Of a stretch of 64,000 bases of DNA, positions 8,390 to 17,532 are shown piece by piece. The position numbers and the translations under genes are program-made. Source of the DNA: JAEUQQ01 sp963697285 (GTDB taxonomy: Bacteria > Acidobacteriota > Vicinamibacteria > Vicinamibacterales > JAFNAJ01); assembly GCA_963697285.1 (NCBI GenBank), contig CAVONI010000001.1, positions 248,001-312,000 on the forward strand, written 5' to 3'. Numbering within the stretch: position 1 is the first letter of the stretch; every line of letters begins with the position of its first letter. The notes below the pieces were generated by a model. That model was not told where the DNA came from. It was given only the letters and a program-made list of their open reading frames with translations, and ran no database searches.

Positions 8390-11300
8390 ATGAAGAGAAC
8401 GTTTGTGGCGATGCTGGTGATGGGGTGTGTCGCGCTGTTCACGGCGCAGGCAAGCGCCCAGGAACGGTTCGGCGCGTTGTCGGGCGTCGTCAGGGACGCC
8501 AGCGATGCCGTGCTGCCAGGTGCGACCGTGACGGTCACGAGTACGACCACCGGGGCGGTCCGTGCGGTGGTGACGGGATCGGACGGGGGCTACATGATCA
8601 CCGACCTCGATCCGGGTCGGTACACGGTCACCGTCGAGCTGAGTGGCTTCTCACGCGTCGAGGTGAGAGACGTCAGCGTGATGCTGGGCAAGGCGCTCAA
8701 GATCGATGCGGCACTGAAGGTCGGCGACTTCGCGGAAGTCGTCAACGTGACGGCGGCCGACACGCCCGCCATCGACTTGCGCAGCACCCTGGTCGCGCAC
8801 AACGTCACCGCCGAGGAAATCGAGCGGATGCCGAAGGGGCGCAGCTTCCAGTCGTTGGCGCTCACAGCGCCGTCGGTGAACTCGGGCGAGATCGAAGGCG
8901 GCTTCCAGGTGAACGGCGCCAGCGGCGCCGAGAACGCGTTCACGGTTGACGGCGTCGTGACCAACAGCCTGATCAGCGGGCAGTCGCGCCAGAACACGGT
9001 GTTCGAGTACCTCCAGGAGGTCCAGGTCAAGACCACCGGCATCGGCGCCGAGTACGGCGGCGCACTGGGCGGTGTCATCAGCGCCGTCACCAAGTCGGGC
9101 GGCAACACGCTGCGCGGCGAGGCCCACTACTTCTACGAAGGCAGCGCGTTGAATGCGGCGCCCGTCAAGCGGCTCGTGCTCGACCCGTCAGACGACAAGA
9201 CGGTCAGCTACGTGCAGGACAAGGAGCAGCCCGATCACCGCAGCGAGATCGGCGGTTCCATCGGCGGGCCGATCCTCCGCGACCGCCTCTTCTACTTCGG
9301 TTCGTACTCGCCGCGGTTCGGCAGGACGACCAACGACTACCAGTTCAGCAACGGCACCGAGTCCGGAACGATCGAGCGGAAGCAGGACACGACACAGGCA
9401 TTCGGCAAGCTCACCTACAACGGGTCGCGGTTCACGGCGTCAGGGTCGGTGCTCTACACGCCGACGAGGACCGAGGGGACGCTGCCCGCGTACAACGGCG
9501 CGGCACCGAACGTCCTGGTCAGCTCCTTCGAGGCCAACCGCATCAACCTGGAACGCGGATTCGAGCTCGACCAGCTGAACACGTCGGGCAGCCTCGACTT
9601 CACCCTGACGCCGTCATCGCTCCTGAGCGTGCGCGGTGGGTACTTCCAGGACAGCTACAAGGACACGGACATTCCCGACGTCACCAACTACATCTACCAG
9701 ACGTCGAGCGTCGGGCTTGCAGGCGTCCCCGCGTCGGTGCAGGGGCCGATCAACACCCAGAACACGCCCCGCGCATTGATCGTGGACCAGGACGTGACGA
9801 AGCGAGGCTTCGTGAACGTCGACTACAACCACAGCTTCAGCCTGGCGGGCAACCACTCGCTGAAGGGCGGCTTCGGCTACCAGCACACGGTCAACGAGGC
9901 CGAGCAGTCGTACCCGGGCGGCTACGTCGACATCTTCTGGGATCGGAGCTTCTCGTTCTCGGGCGATCGCGGGCGCGGCACGTACGGCTACTACGCGGTC
10001 AACGACCGCGGGGTGCGCGGCACGGCGGGCGCGAACATCTACTCGCTCTACGTGCAGGACCAGTGGACGCTCGGCAATCGGCTCACGCTGAACCTCGGCG
10101 TGCGGACCGAGAACGAGACGATCCCCTCGTTCAAGACCGACATCCTCGAGAACGCCATCCAGTTCGGGATGCGCGACAAGATTGCGCCGCGCCTCGGCGC
10201 CAGCTTCGACGCGTTCGGTGACGGCCGGCTCAAGCTCTTCGGAAGCTGGGGCCGGTACTACGACTGGACCAAGTACGAGCTGGCGCGCGGATCCTACGGT
10301 GGCGACACGTGGCTGGTCTACTACCGCGGACTCGACACGCTGGATGTCGGCAGCCTGAACCTGGGCAACATGCCGGGACCCGACCTGTGGCTCGTGCCGG
10401 GCGGCGCGCGCGATCGCCGCGTTCCCAACTTCGACTCGACCGACCCCGACATCAAGCCGATGCGCCAGGACAGCACGAGCGTCGGCGCCGAGTACCAGCT
10501 CGGCGGCAACGTCGTCGTCGGTGCGCACTTCGTGCACAACAAGTTGAGCCGCACGATCGAAGACATCGGCGCGGTCGACGCCACCGGCAACGAGGCCTAC
10601 ATCATCGGCAATCCCGGCGAAGGGCAGGCCCTGATCCAGTTCCCGAGCGGCGCGACCCCCGTCGGCTTCGAGGTGCCGAAGCCGCACCGGCAATACGACG
10701 CGCTCGAGCTCACGATGACCCGCCGGTTCGCGAACAACTACTTCTGGAGCGCGAGCTACGTGTGGAGCCGGTTGTACGGCAACTACTCCGGGATTGCCGC
10801 GACCGAGGAGATCCTCCCGCCGACCACGGGCACGAGTTCCGCGACGGCGCAGCAGCAGGTCGGCAGCATCGCCCGCGCCGGCGGCAACGCCAACCGCGCG
10901 TGGGACATCGACGAACTGCTCTGGGATTCGCACGGCAACCTCGACGTCATCGGACGGCTGCCCACCGACCGCCCGCACGTCTTCAAGTTGTATGGCGGGT
11001 ACACGCTCCCATTCGGCACGCAGGTCGGCGCCTTCTTCTACGGTGCCAGCGGCACGCCGCTCTCGACCTACGTGGTCACGACCAACGGCACGTACCTCTT
11101 CGTCGAAGGCCGTGGCGACATGGGCCGGACGCCCAACCTGTTCCGCACCGACCTGCTGCTGTCGCACGAGATCCACGTCAGCAGCAACCGCCTGCGGTTC
11201 GAGCTGAACGTGCTGAATGTCTTCAACCAGCAGACGGCCCGTCACGTGTACAACTGGCTGAATCGCGGCGGCGGCGTCAACCGCGCCTCGTCGGCGATCG

Positions 11301-11455
11301 ACCTGAGCCACACGGACCTGTCGAAGGGTTACGACTACAACGCGATGATCAGGGCGACCGCGGATGGCGCCAACGCGTACGACCCGCGCTACGGCAAGGC
11401 GGATCTCTTCAGCCCGGGCGCGCAGGGGTTCCTCACGGTGAAGTTCATCTTCTAG
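8390..11455 (+). CDS. TonB-dependent receptor with carboxypeptidase-regulatory-like plug extension
   Basis: 1021 aa from ATG 8390, preceded by GGAGGGCGGA; an in-frame ATG at 8378 lies inside this ribosome site. A signal peptide ends near AQASAQ. Residues ~25-110 form a CarboxypepD_reg-like Ig domain (LSGVVRDASDAVLPGATVTV, GGYMITDLDPGRYTVTVELSG). The plug includes FTVDGVVTNSLISGQSR and YGGALGGVISAVTKSGGN, and a beta-barrel ends with an aromatic residue (VKFIF). This Oar-like form is greatly expanded in Acidobacteriota. It imports unknown ligands, perhaps oligosaccharides, using TonB energy across the outer membrane. A nearly perfect hairpin follows the stop. Confidence 0.93.
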   Translation: MKRTFVAMLVMGCVALFTAQASAQERFGALSGVVRDASDAVLPGATVTVTSTTTGAVRAVVTGSDGGYMITDLDPGRYTVTVELSGFSRVEVRDVSVMLGKALKIDAALKVGDFAEVVNVTAADTPAIDLRSTLVAHNVTAEEIERMPKGRSFQSLALTAPSVNSGEIEGGFQVNGASGAENAFTVDGVVTNSLISGQSRQNTVFEYLQEVQVKTTGIGAEYGGALGGVISAVTKSGGNTLRGEAHYFYEGSALNAAPVKRLVLDPSDDKTVSYVQDKEQPDHRSEIGGSIGGPILRDRLFYFGSYSPRFGRTTNDYQFSNGTESGTIERKQDTTQAFGKLTYNGSRFTASGSVLYTPTRTEGTLPAYNGAAPNVLVSSFEANRINLERGFELDQLNTSGSLDFTLTPSSLLSVRGGYFQDSYKDTDIPDVTNYIYQTSSVGLAGVPASVQGPINTQNTPRALIVDQDVTKRGFVNVDYNHSFSLAGNHSLKGGFGYQHTVNEAEQSYPGGYVDIFWDRSFSFSGDRGRGTYGYYAVNDRGVRGTAGANIYSLYVQDQWTLGNRLTLNLGVRTENETIPSFKTDILENAIQFGMRDKIAPRLGASFDAFGDGRLKLFGSWGRYYDWTKYELARGSYGGDTWLVYYRGLDTLDVGSLNLGNMPGPDLWLVPGGARDRRVPNFDSTDPDIKPMRQDSTSVGAEYQLGGNVVVGAHFVHNKLSRTIEDIGAVDATGNEAYIIGNPGEGQALIQFPSGATPVGFEVPKPHRQYDALELTMTRRFANNYFWSASYVWSRLYGNYSGIAATEEILPPTTGTSSATAQQQVGSIARAGGNANRAWDIDELLWDSHGNLDVIGRLPTDRPHVFKLYGGYTLPFGTQVGAFFYGASGTPLSTYVVTTNGTYLFVEGRGDMGRTPNLFRTDLLLSHEIHVSSNRLRFELNVLNVFNQQTARHVYNWLNRGGGVNRASSAIDLSHTDLSKGYDYNAMIRATADGANAYDPRYGKADLFSPGAQGFLTVKFIF

Positions 11456-11461
11456 GCCCGG

Positions 11462-11479
11462 GGCCCACATGTGTGGGCC
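11462..11479 (+). terminator. Hairpin just after the TonB receptor
   Basis: GGCCCACA-TG-TGTGGGCC is a perfect short inverted repeat 6 bases after the stop codon. It can fold with a 4-base loop. No T-tract. Confidence 0.4.
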
Positions 11480-11519
11480 TGGAGTCGAGGGGATCTGGCC
11501 CCGGTGCACATGGGCACGA

Positions 11520-11546
11520 CGAGGGATCGACGAGGTCGATCCCTCG
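11520..11546. terminator. Bidirectional GC-rich hairpin between convergent genes
   Basis: Perfect 11-base stem CGAGGGATCGA / TCGATCCCTCG with loop CGAGG. It lies 14 bases from the end of the minus-strand SEL1/TPR gene and 65 from the end of the TonB receptor, so it can serve both transcripts. No T-tract on either strand. Confidence 0.6.
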
Positions 11547-11560
11547 TCTGGTCTCCATCC

Positions 11561-13672
11561 TCAGCCTCCGAGCACGCGATCGATCCACTGCTTCGTCCGT
11601 GCCTGCTCGAGCCGAGCCTGGGCGTCTGCCGCAAGAGCCGCGTCACCTGCCGCCGTTGCTGCCTGTGCGAGCAACGCGAGCATGTCCGATTCGTCGCGTC
11701 CGATCAGGATGAGGGCCTTCTGCAGCGCCGTCACGGCGTCGCGTGGAGCGCTCAACGACATCAGCGCCTGCGCCCTGAGCGCCAGCGCCTTCGCCTCGGC
11801 CACCGCGAACGACCTCCGCTCGCTGTTGATGCCGCCTTCGATCCCGTCGAGGTCGCGTACCAGTGGACCCCTCTGCAGGCGCTTGGCTTCGAGCGCGTCG
11901 ACGACCTCCGCGAGTTCGCTGGCCGCGGCATCGGCTTCGCCGCGGTCGAGCCGCCGGAGCGCACGCGCCATGCGCAGGCGTTCGTTGTCGGGATAGCGTC
12001 TCAGCGCGAACTCGAGCAGGGCCTCGGCGCCGACGGCATCGGCCCGCAGCAACGCGTCTGCCCGCGCGCGCGATCGCCAGCCCTTCCACCATCTGCGCCA
12101 GGCGGATTGCTGCGTGGCCTCGACATCCGACGCAAGGCGCCGCGACACCGCATCTACCATGTCGCGCGGCGCCAGCGAGTCGAAGCACGGCGGCCAGCGC
12201 CGGGCGAGTTCGTCGAGCAGCGCGCGCGGCCGCTCACCACGGCCCGTCGCGCCTGGCGCCGTGCAGCAGACCAGGTGCCGGGGATGTTCGCCGTGCAGGC
12301 GTTCGGCGGCCATCCAGGCCCGATCGGCCACGACACCCGTCCGATCGGCCGGCGCACGCGTCCCGTCGCCGCGCAGCAACGCCATCAGCCATCCGAGTCC
12401 GCGAGCACACGCCCCCGCACCCGGCAGCCTCGCCATGGCGCTCGCCAATGCCACGGCAGCCCCGGCATCGCTCTGCAACTCCGCGACACCTCGCCACACG
12501 GCATCGATACTGTCTACGCCAGCCACGCCCATCACACCGCGCACCGCCTGCACGAAGTCGTCGCGGGTGATGCACACCAGCCTCCGGGTGCGGCCGTACG
12601 GTTCGAGCCAGGCCTCGATGCCCAGCACGTTCAATCCTGGCAGCAGGAGGAATTCGTCGGGCCAGACGTCGAGAAACCGGATCACCCCGGCGTTGCGGTC
12701 GATGGAACAGGCAAACGTCACGTGCGAGTTGACCCCATCGCTGATCTCCACGGTGTCGCCAACGCGCACGAGTTCCCACAATCGAGCAGCCGACAGGGCT
12801 ACGGCATCCACGTCGTCGTACGAGATGCCACGTCGGCACAGGACCCACGCGGTTGTGTCAGGGGGAACGAGCATGCCCGACCTGGCCGCGATCTCCCCGC
12901 TCAGCTTGCGCGCCATGGCAGGCAGGGTCGCCGGGCTCGGCTTCGTGGGGTTGGCGGTGAACGCGTTCTCGACCAGGCCCTGATCGCCGGCGATCTTCGC
13001 CAATCCGAACGACACGAAGTAGGCGCGCGCCTCGTCGCGGTCGGCCTGCGCCAGCAGGTCGGCGCCCTTCGTCGCGGCATACGGTGCCGAACGGCGCAAG
13101 GCCTCAGGCTGCAGCACCTCGAGACGCGCAGGGTCGTCCCAGGATGACGCCTTCAGCGCGCGGCCCAGGGCCATGCGCGCAGACAGTTCACCGGTCACGC
13201 ACGCAGTGCGCAGCCAGGCGTAGCCGTCGGCGGCACGGCCCAGGTCGTCGCCAGCGCCACCCAGCAACTGCTCGCCGAGTTGTGTCATGGCGTCGGTGTG
13301 CCCGCCCAGTGCGGCTTCGGTGATCCATGCCTGGGCGAGTGCGCTGTCGGTTCCTTCCGCAGCTGGATCGGTATACGACAGCCCGAGATTGAACTGCGCG
13401 ACCGCATCCCCCGACAACGCGGCACGTTCCCACCACGGACGTGCGGCGGTGACGTAGGCGTGTCCCAGCGCACCCATCGCCAGGATGTTGCCGACGAGAC
13501 GCTGTGCCTCGTGATCGCCTTGCTCGGCCAGCGGCAATGCCGCCTGGTACGCGGCCGCGGAATCGCCCGCCTCGTGCTGCACGATAGCGGCACGCACTGC
13601 AGCGCGCGTCGCCGAATCGAAACGCTTCTTTGTCGGCGCGGGCGTCCGATCGTCAGCCGGCAGACCTGGCAC
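11561..13672 (-). CDS. SEL1/TPR repeat protein of the TIR-DUF4062 operon
   Basis: 703 aa, third gene of a three-gene unit; its start is 3 bases after the stop of the DUF4062 gene. Residues ~25-170 carry SEL1-like alpha-alpha repeats (GDHEAQRLVGNILAMGALG, GDAVAQFNLGLSYTDPAAEG, GHTDAMTQLGEQLLGGAGDD). Residues ~270-390 form an unrecognised globular segment (RRGISYDDVDAVALSAARLWE, FLDVWPDEFLLLPG, GRTRRLVCITRDDFVQAVRG). The C-terminal ~200 residues are TPR-like helices. No signal peptide or membrane segment, so cytosolic. Likely a scaffold or sensor that binds a partner of the TIR or DUF4062 proteins. Function unknown. Confidence 0.8.
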   Translation of the reverse strand: MPGLPADDRTPAPTKKRFDSATRAAVRAAIVQHEAGDSAAAYQAALPLAEQGDHEAQRLVGNILAMGALGHAYVTAARPWWERAALSGDAVAQFNLGLSYTDPAAEGTDSALAQAWITEAALGGHTDAMTQLGEQLLGGAGDDLGRAADGYAWLRTACVTGELSARMALGRALKASSWDDPARLEVLQPEALRRSAPYAATKGADLLAQADRDEARAYFVSFGLAKIAGDQGLVENAFTANPTKPSPATLPAMARKLSGEIAARSGMLVPPDTTAWVLCRRGISYDDVDAVALSAARLWELVRVGDTVEISDGVNSHVTFACSIDRNAGVIRFLDVWPDEFLLLPGLNVLGIEAWLEPYGRTRRLVCITRDDFVQAVRGVMGVAGVDSIDAVWRGVAELQSDAGAAVALASAMARLPGAGACARGLGWLMALLRGDGTRAPADRTGVVADRAWMAAERLHGEHPRHLVCCTAPGATGRGERPRALLDELARRWPPCFDSLAPRDMVDAVSRRLASDVEATQQSAWRRWWKGWRSRARADALLRADAVGAEALLEFALRRYPDNERLRMARALRRLDRGEADAAASELAEVVDALEAKRLQRGPLVRDLDGIEGGINSERRSFAVAEAKALALRAQALMSLSAPRDAVTALQKALILIGRDESDMLALLAQAATAAGDAALAADAQARLEQARTKQWIDRVLGG

Positions 13673-13675
13673 GGC

Positions 13676-14773
13676 CTACTCTCCCTGCACGAGTCGCAGC
13701 GGGGCGGTGGTCACCGTTGCCGATTCGCCCGACACCGTGACGCCGATGCGCCACCGCAGCGTGTAGCGGCCTGGTGCGACGAGGCGCACGACACCCTGCA
13801 ACGACATCGTGTCGTCGGCCTTCGCATCGAGGTGGATCTGGCGCGGCGGATCGGTGTTCAGCAAGTCGGCGTCGATGGTCTTGACCACGCCCGTTCCGAC
13901 TCCCGTGGTCCACGACGAGCTGCGCCGCTCCGGCCCCGCCAGCACGAGCGTGAAGCGCTCGGGCGTGAAGAAGCCCTGCGGCGTCAGGGCGGCGCCATCG
14001 ATTTCGTAGTGCACTGGCGCGCTCGCGTCCAGTGGCTCGAAGGTCCACACCGGCACCAGGCTGGTGACGATGATCCCGTGGTCGCTGGTGTGGTCGTGGG
14101 CGAGCACGAGGTTGACCAGCGCGCCACCCGTCAACGCGGCGCCCTGCGATTCTTCCAGCACCGGGTAACCGGGGAGCGGCCGAAGCGTGTGTCCCAGTTC
14201 CCACGGTGTCACGCGAAGCGCGGCGACACGGGTGATCCGCTCGGTGCTGCGCGAACCCTGCCAGGCCGCGCGTGCGCGCATGGCTGCTTCGGTGAGCGCG
14301 ACGGTGAACTGCGGCAGCGTGTCGAAGGTGTAGGCCTGCTGTTCGGCCTGCGCGCGCGCACGGAACCGCCGCATCCGGGCTGCCGTCTGCGGATGCGTCT
14401 CGTCGTCGTTGAAGCGATCGGGGTTGGTCGTCCGCACGAACACCAGGCGGGAGACTGGCGCCGACGCGTCGGCGACGCAGGCGTCGTACTCCTGCTCGGT
14501 GATCGACGTCGCCTCGGGGTCGGCCTCGCCGGCCGGCACCCATCCGTATCGCCTGCCCATGATCAGCACATACAGCTGCGATCCGCGCACATCCGAGAGG
14601 CAGTTCGCGACCGTCGGCTCGGGGCCCGCGCGGTAGCTGTCGATCACGCGGCCGTGGCGCCGCAGGATCTCGACGGCGGCCGCACGCTCCTCGCGCAGGT
14701 CGTCGAGCGTCGACGACAGGTAGATCTGGAATTCACCGTTGTCCGGGTCGGCACGCCCGCGACGCGCATCCAC
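13676..14773 (-). CDS. DUF4062 protein with unknown C-terminal beta-rich domain
   Basis: 365 aa, middle gene of the operon, 34 bases after the TIR gene. Residues ~14-100 match DUF4062 (FQIYLSSTLDDLREERAAAVE, GSQLYVLIMGRRYGWVP, SITEQEYDACV), a domain usually placed at the N-terminus of STAND/NACHT ATPases and, as I recall, related to the TIR-like fold. No NTPase domain follows here. Residues ~175-365 are a different domain (GALVNLVLAHDHTSDHGIIV, FFTPERFTLVLAGPERRSS, GRYTLRWRIGVTVSG) that I do not recognise. The strand-rich end suggests an Ig- or ligand-binding-like fold. No membrane segment. Possible sensor or effector adaptor for the TIR protein. Confidence 0.8.
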   Translation of the reverse strand: MDARRGRADPDNGEFQIYLSSTLDDLREERAAAVEILRRHGRVIDSYRAGPEPTVANCLSDVRGSQLYVLIMGRRYGWVPAGEADPEATSITEQEYDACVADASAPVSRLVFVRTTNPDRFNDDETHPQTAARMRRFRARAQAEQQAYTFDTLPQFTVALTEAAMRARAAWQGSRSTERITRVAALRVTPWELGHTLRPLPGYPVLEESQGAALTGGALVNLVLAHDHTSDHGIIVTSLVPVWTFEPLDASAPVHYEIDGAALTPQGFFTPERFTLVLAGPERRSSSWTTGVGTGVVKTIDADLLNTDPPRQIHLDAKADDTMSLQGVVRLVAPGRYTLRWRIGVTVSGESATVTTAPLRLVQGE

Positions 14774-14807
14774 TGCAGCGGCATGTTACAACGCCGCAGC
14801 GGTGCTG

Positions 14808-16232
14808 TTACTTCGACAGTCGTGCGATCGCGGCGCGCGTGAGGTCGGGCAATCGTCCTCCGTGCCGCAGCGATCCGTCTCGGGCCATGCCGTCGTGCAG
14901 CTGCCGGTAGCGCGCAAGGGCCTCGGCCCGGCGACCCGCACGCTCTTCGAGCATGGCGAGCATGAGCGCGTGCTGGTCACGCTTGCCCGACGGAACCTCA
15001 GATGCCGGAAAGAGCCACTCGTACGTGGCGAGATGGTCGGGCGGTGGCAAGGCCGTCTCGAACGACTCCACCTCGTACCGGTTCACGAGGCGGTCGTAGT
15101 AGACATCCCAGATGCGCCAGCGGTCATCGTGCGTCCCGTCATCGCCGGTGAGCACCTCGCGACCCACGCGCATGGCGTTGGCCATCCGGACCACCTCGTC
15201 TTGCGCCGCAGCGTCTCGTCGCCACAGCAGGCCCGCAAGCTGAAGGTGACGCACGAACGTGCGCTCGCGTCCAGAGGCGAGGGCGGCGTCGAAGTGTGAT
15301 GTGGCGAGTGCGATCGGCCCGTGTGACCTGAGCACGTCGAACCCCCACATCGCGTGTGCGAACACGTTCTGCGGGTCGCGCTCGAGGGCGCCCCGGTACG
15401 CGGCGGCAGGGTCGAGCCCGCCCTCGCCCTCGCGCAGCCTCAGGAAGCGTCCCCATCCGACGTGTGCGAGGCAATCTGCCGCGCGCTGCGGTTCTTCAGA
15501 CGTGGCGCACGCGGCCAGCACCGGTTCGACCCGGGCGACGATGGCGCCGAACGTGGCTGCGCCCGCCGGCACGCGCGCGTTCTCGAGCCACGCCATCGAC
15601 AGCGCTTCGCGTGCGCGCACCACCGACCGATCGTCCGGATCCAGCGCGGCGGCCCGGTCGCAGGTGTCCCAGGCCTGGGAGTAGTTCCCTCCGTGCTGCT
15701 CGACGCGCGCCGTCGCGAGCAGGGCCGAGACATCGCGTGCGAGCTGCCGGTCGCGCACGACCCACCACGCCGTGACACCGACGATCACGAGGCCCGTCAG
15801 CCACACGGCCACCCAGCGGCGCGCGACGCGGCTCCACCGTGGAGACAGGGCGGCGACGGACGCCGCCACGGCCGCGGGGATGTTCCCTTGCGGCTCGAGC
15901 AGCGTGAGCGGTTTCACGTAGGGAGGCAGCATCGCGAGATCCGTGGGCTTCACGACGACTGGCAGCACGCGTGCGGCCGGACGCCGCCACTTCTCCCTGG
16001 CAAGTTCCAGCTCCGTCAGGGTGTAGCGGCCAGGAGACACCGACTCGGGGCTGACGAGGAAGATGAAGAGGTGGCTGTCGCCGATGGCGTCGCGGATGCG
16101 ATCGTGGTATGTCTCGCCCGAAGGCAGATCCGACCTGTCTACGAAGACCACATGGCCCTCGCAGGCGAGCGCGGCTTCGATCGCTTCAGCGATGGCGCGC
16201 TGCTCCGACGCATGCGACACGAAGATCTTCAC
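14808..16232 (-). CDS. TIR-domain membrane protein with TPR-like C-terminus
   Basis: 474 aa, GTG start at 16232 exactly at the TIR beginning MKIFVSHASE. The TIR domain covers residues 1-~130: FVSHA box, VVFVDRSDLPSGETY, LFIFLVSPESV, and the likely NADase glutamate E74 in YTLTELELA. Residues ~140-159 form one membrane helix (WVAVWLTGLVIVGVTAWWVV), followed by ~310 residues of TPR-like repeats (YSQAWDTCDRAAALDPDDR, AAAYRGALERDPQNVFAHA). TIR domains in bacteria cleave NAD+ or make cyclic-ADPR-type signals. First gene of the TIR/DUF4062/SEL1 operon, so the three probably act together. Whether the repeats are periplasmic depends on topology. Confidence 0.85.
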   Translation of the reverse strand: MKIFVSHASEQRAIAEAIEAALACEGHVVFVDRSDLPSGETYHDRIRDAIGDSHLFIFLVSPESVSPGRYTLTELELAREKWRRPAARVLPVVVKPTDLAMLPPYVKPLTLLEPQGNIPAAVAASVAALSPRWSRVARRWVAVWLTGLVIVGVTAWWVVRDRQLARDVSALLATARVEQHGGNYSQAWDTCDRAAALDPDDRSVVRAREALSMAWLENARVPAGAATFGAIVARVEPVLAACATSEEPQRAADCLAHVGWGRFLRLREGEGGLDPAAAYRGALERDPQNVFAHAMWGFDVLRSHGPIALATSHFDAALASGRERTFVRHLQLAGLLWRRDAAAQDEVVRMANAMRVGREVLTGDDGTHDDRWRIWDVYYDRLVNRYEVESFETALPPPDHLATYEWLFPASEVPSGKRDQHALMLAMLEERAGRRAEALARYRQLHDGMARDGSLRHGGRLPDLTRAAIARLSK

Positions 16233-16419
16233 GGGTCGGGATACTGTAGCAGCCCTTGATGTCGGTCGGGATGCCGATACTCGTGTTCCTGCTGGCGATA
16301 TCGCCCAACGCGTGTCTCGCCTCAGCGCGTCAGGATCCGCCGGCGCCCGTTGCCTGTAAACTCATCCGTTGCCGGTGCCGTGCCGCAGTTCGCGTCGCCA
16401 GCCGGCCCCAGGAGCACAC

Positions 16420-17472
16420 ATGACACGCACATCCGGCTACGCTGCCCACGGCGCAACGTCGCCGCTGGTACCCTTCCAGTTCGACCGTCGCACGCCTGGC
16501 GCGCGCGATGTCGCGATCGAGATCCTCTTCTGCGGCGTCTGCCATTCAGACCTGCACACGGCCCGCAACGAGTGGGCAGGCACCGTGTACCCGGTCGTGC
16601 CCGGGCACGAGATCGTCGGCCGCGTGACACACGTGGGCGACAACGTGACGGGATTCAAGGCAGGCGACCTTGCCGGCGTGGGGTGCCTGGTCGATTCGTG
16701 CCGCACCTGCGCAAGTTGCCGCGAGGATCTCGAGCAGTATTGCGGCGCGCCCGTCCTCACCTACAACAGTCCCGACGTGCACACCGGTGGAATCACCTAC
16801 GGCGGCTACTCCTCATCCATCGTCGTGGACGAGGCCTTCGTGCTGCACGTGCCGGCGAACCTCGACCTCGCTGCCACCGCGCCGCTGCTGTGCGCGGGCA
16901 TCACGACCTACTCCCCGTTGCGGCACTGGAACGTCGGCCGCGGCAGCAAGGTCGGTATCGTCGGCCTCGGCGGGCTGGGGCACATGGGCCTGAAGCTCGC
17001 GCACGCCTTCGGGGCCGAGACCGTCCTGTTCACGACCTCGTCAGCGAAGGAGGCGGACGGCAAGCGCCTGGGTGCCGACGAGGTCGTGCTCTCGCGCGAT
17101 GCGAGCGCAATGGCCAAGCATGGTGGGCGCTTCGACTTCATCCTCGATACCGTCTCGGCCGAGCACAATCTCGACACCTACCTCTCGATGCTGAAGCGTG
17201 ACGGAACGCTGTGCCTCGTGGGCGCGCCCGAGCGCCCGCACCCGTCGCCGACCGTGTTCAACCTGATCCTCAGGCGGCGACGCCTCGCCGGCTCGCTGAT
17301 CGGCGGGATCAAGGAGACGCAGGAGATGCTCGACTTCTGCGGCGCCCACGGCATCGTGTCGGACATCGAGACGATCCGGATGCAGGACATCAACTCCGCG
17401 TACGAGCGGATGCTGAAAAGCGACGTGAAGTACCGCTTCGTGATCGATCTCGCCTCGCTCGACAAGGCGTAG
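16420..17472 (+). CDS. Zinc-dependent alcohol dehydrogenase, YahK/CAD-like
   Basis: 350 aa from ATG 16420, with AGGAG about 7 bases upstream. Medium-chain dehydrogenase: catalytic Zn ligands in FCGVCHSDLH and PGHEIVG, four structural-zinc cysteines in SCRTCASCREDLEQYC, and Rossmann GLGGLGHMGLKLA. It interconverts aldehydes and alcohols with NADP(H). Closest group by eye is the cinnamyl-alcohol/YahK aldehyde reductases with broad substrates. Divergent from the TIR operon with ~190 bases between starts, and convergent with the next gene across a strong hairpin. Confidence 0.93.
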   Translation: MTRTSGYAAHGATSPLVPFQFDRRTPGARDVAIEILFCGVCHSDLHTARNEWAGTVYPVVPGHEIVGRVTHVGDNVTGFKAGDLAGVGCLVDSCRTCASCREDLEQYCGAPVLTYNSPDVHTGGITYGGYSSSIVVDEAFVLHVPANLDLAATAPLLCAGITTYSPLRHWNVGRGSKVGIVGLGGLGHMGLKLAHAFGAETVLFTTSSAKEADGKRLGADEVVLSRDASAMAKHGGRFDFILDTVSAEHNLDTYLSMLKRDGTLCLVGAPERPHPSPTVFNLILRRRRLAGSLIGGIKETQEMLDFCGAHGIVSDIETIRMQDINSAYERMLKSDVKYRFVIDLASLDKA

Positions 17473-17487
17473 GCCTTCCGGGCGACA

Positions 17488-17516
17488 ACACGGCGCGCCG
17501 GCGAGGCGCGCCGTGT
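17488..17516. terminator. Bidirectional 12-base-stem hairpin between convergent genes
   Basis: Perfect inverted repeat ACACGGCGCGCC / GGCGCGCCGTGT with loop GGCGA, 15 bases after the dehydrogenase stop and 16 bases from the end of the minus-strand binding-protein gene. Very stable, and the adjacent bases CGTT give only a weak T-tract. Confidence 0.65.
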
Positions 17517-17532
17517 CGTTCATGTCGCGTTC

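Noticed and set aside
9614..11509. 631-codon open frame opposite the TonB receptor
   Set aside because: No domain pattern, biased composition, fully overlapped by a well-supported receptor gene.
11471..13147. 558-codon plus-strand frame opposite the SEL1/TPR gene
   Set aside because: Begins inside the terminator region and has antisense composition.
13676..14773. STAND/NACHT-type ATPase
   Set aside because: DUF4062 often precedes such ATPases, but no Walker A or B motif follows here.
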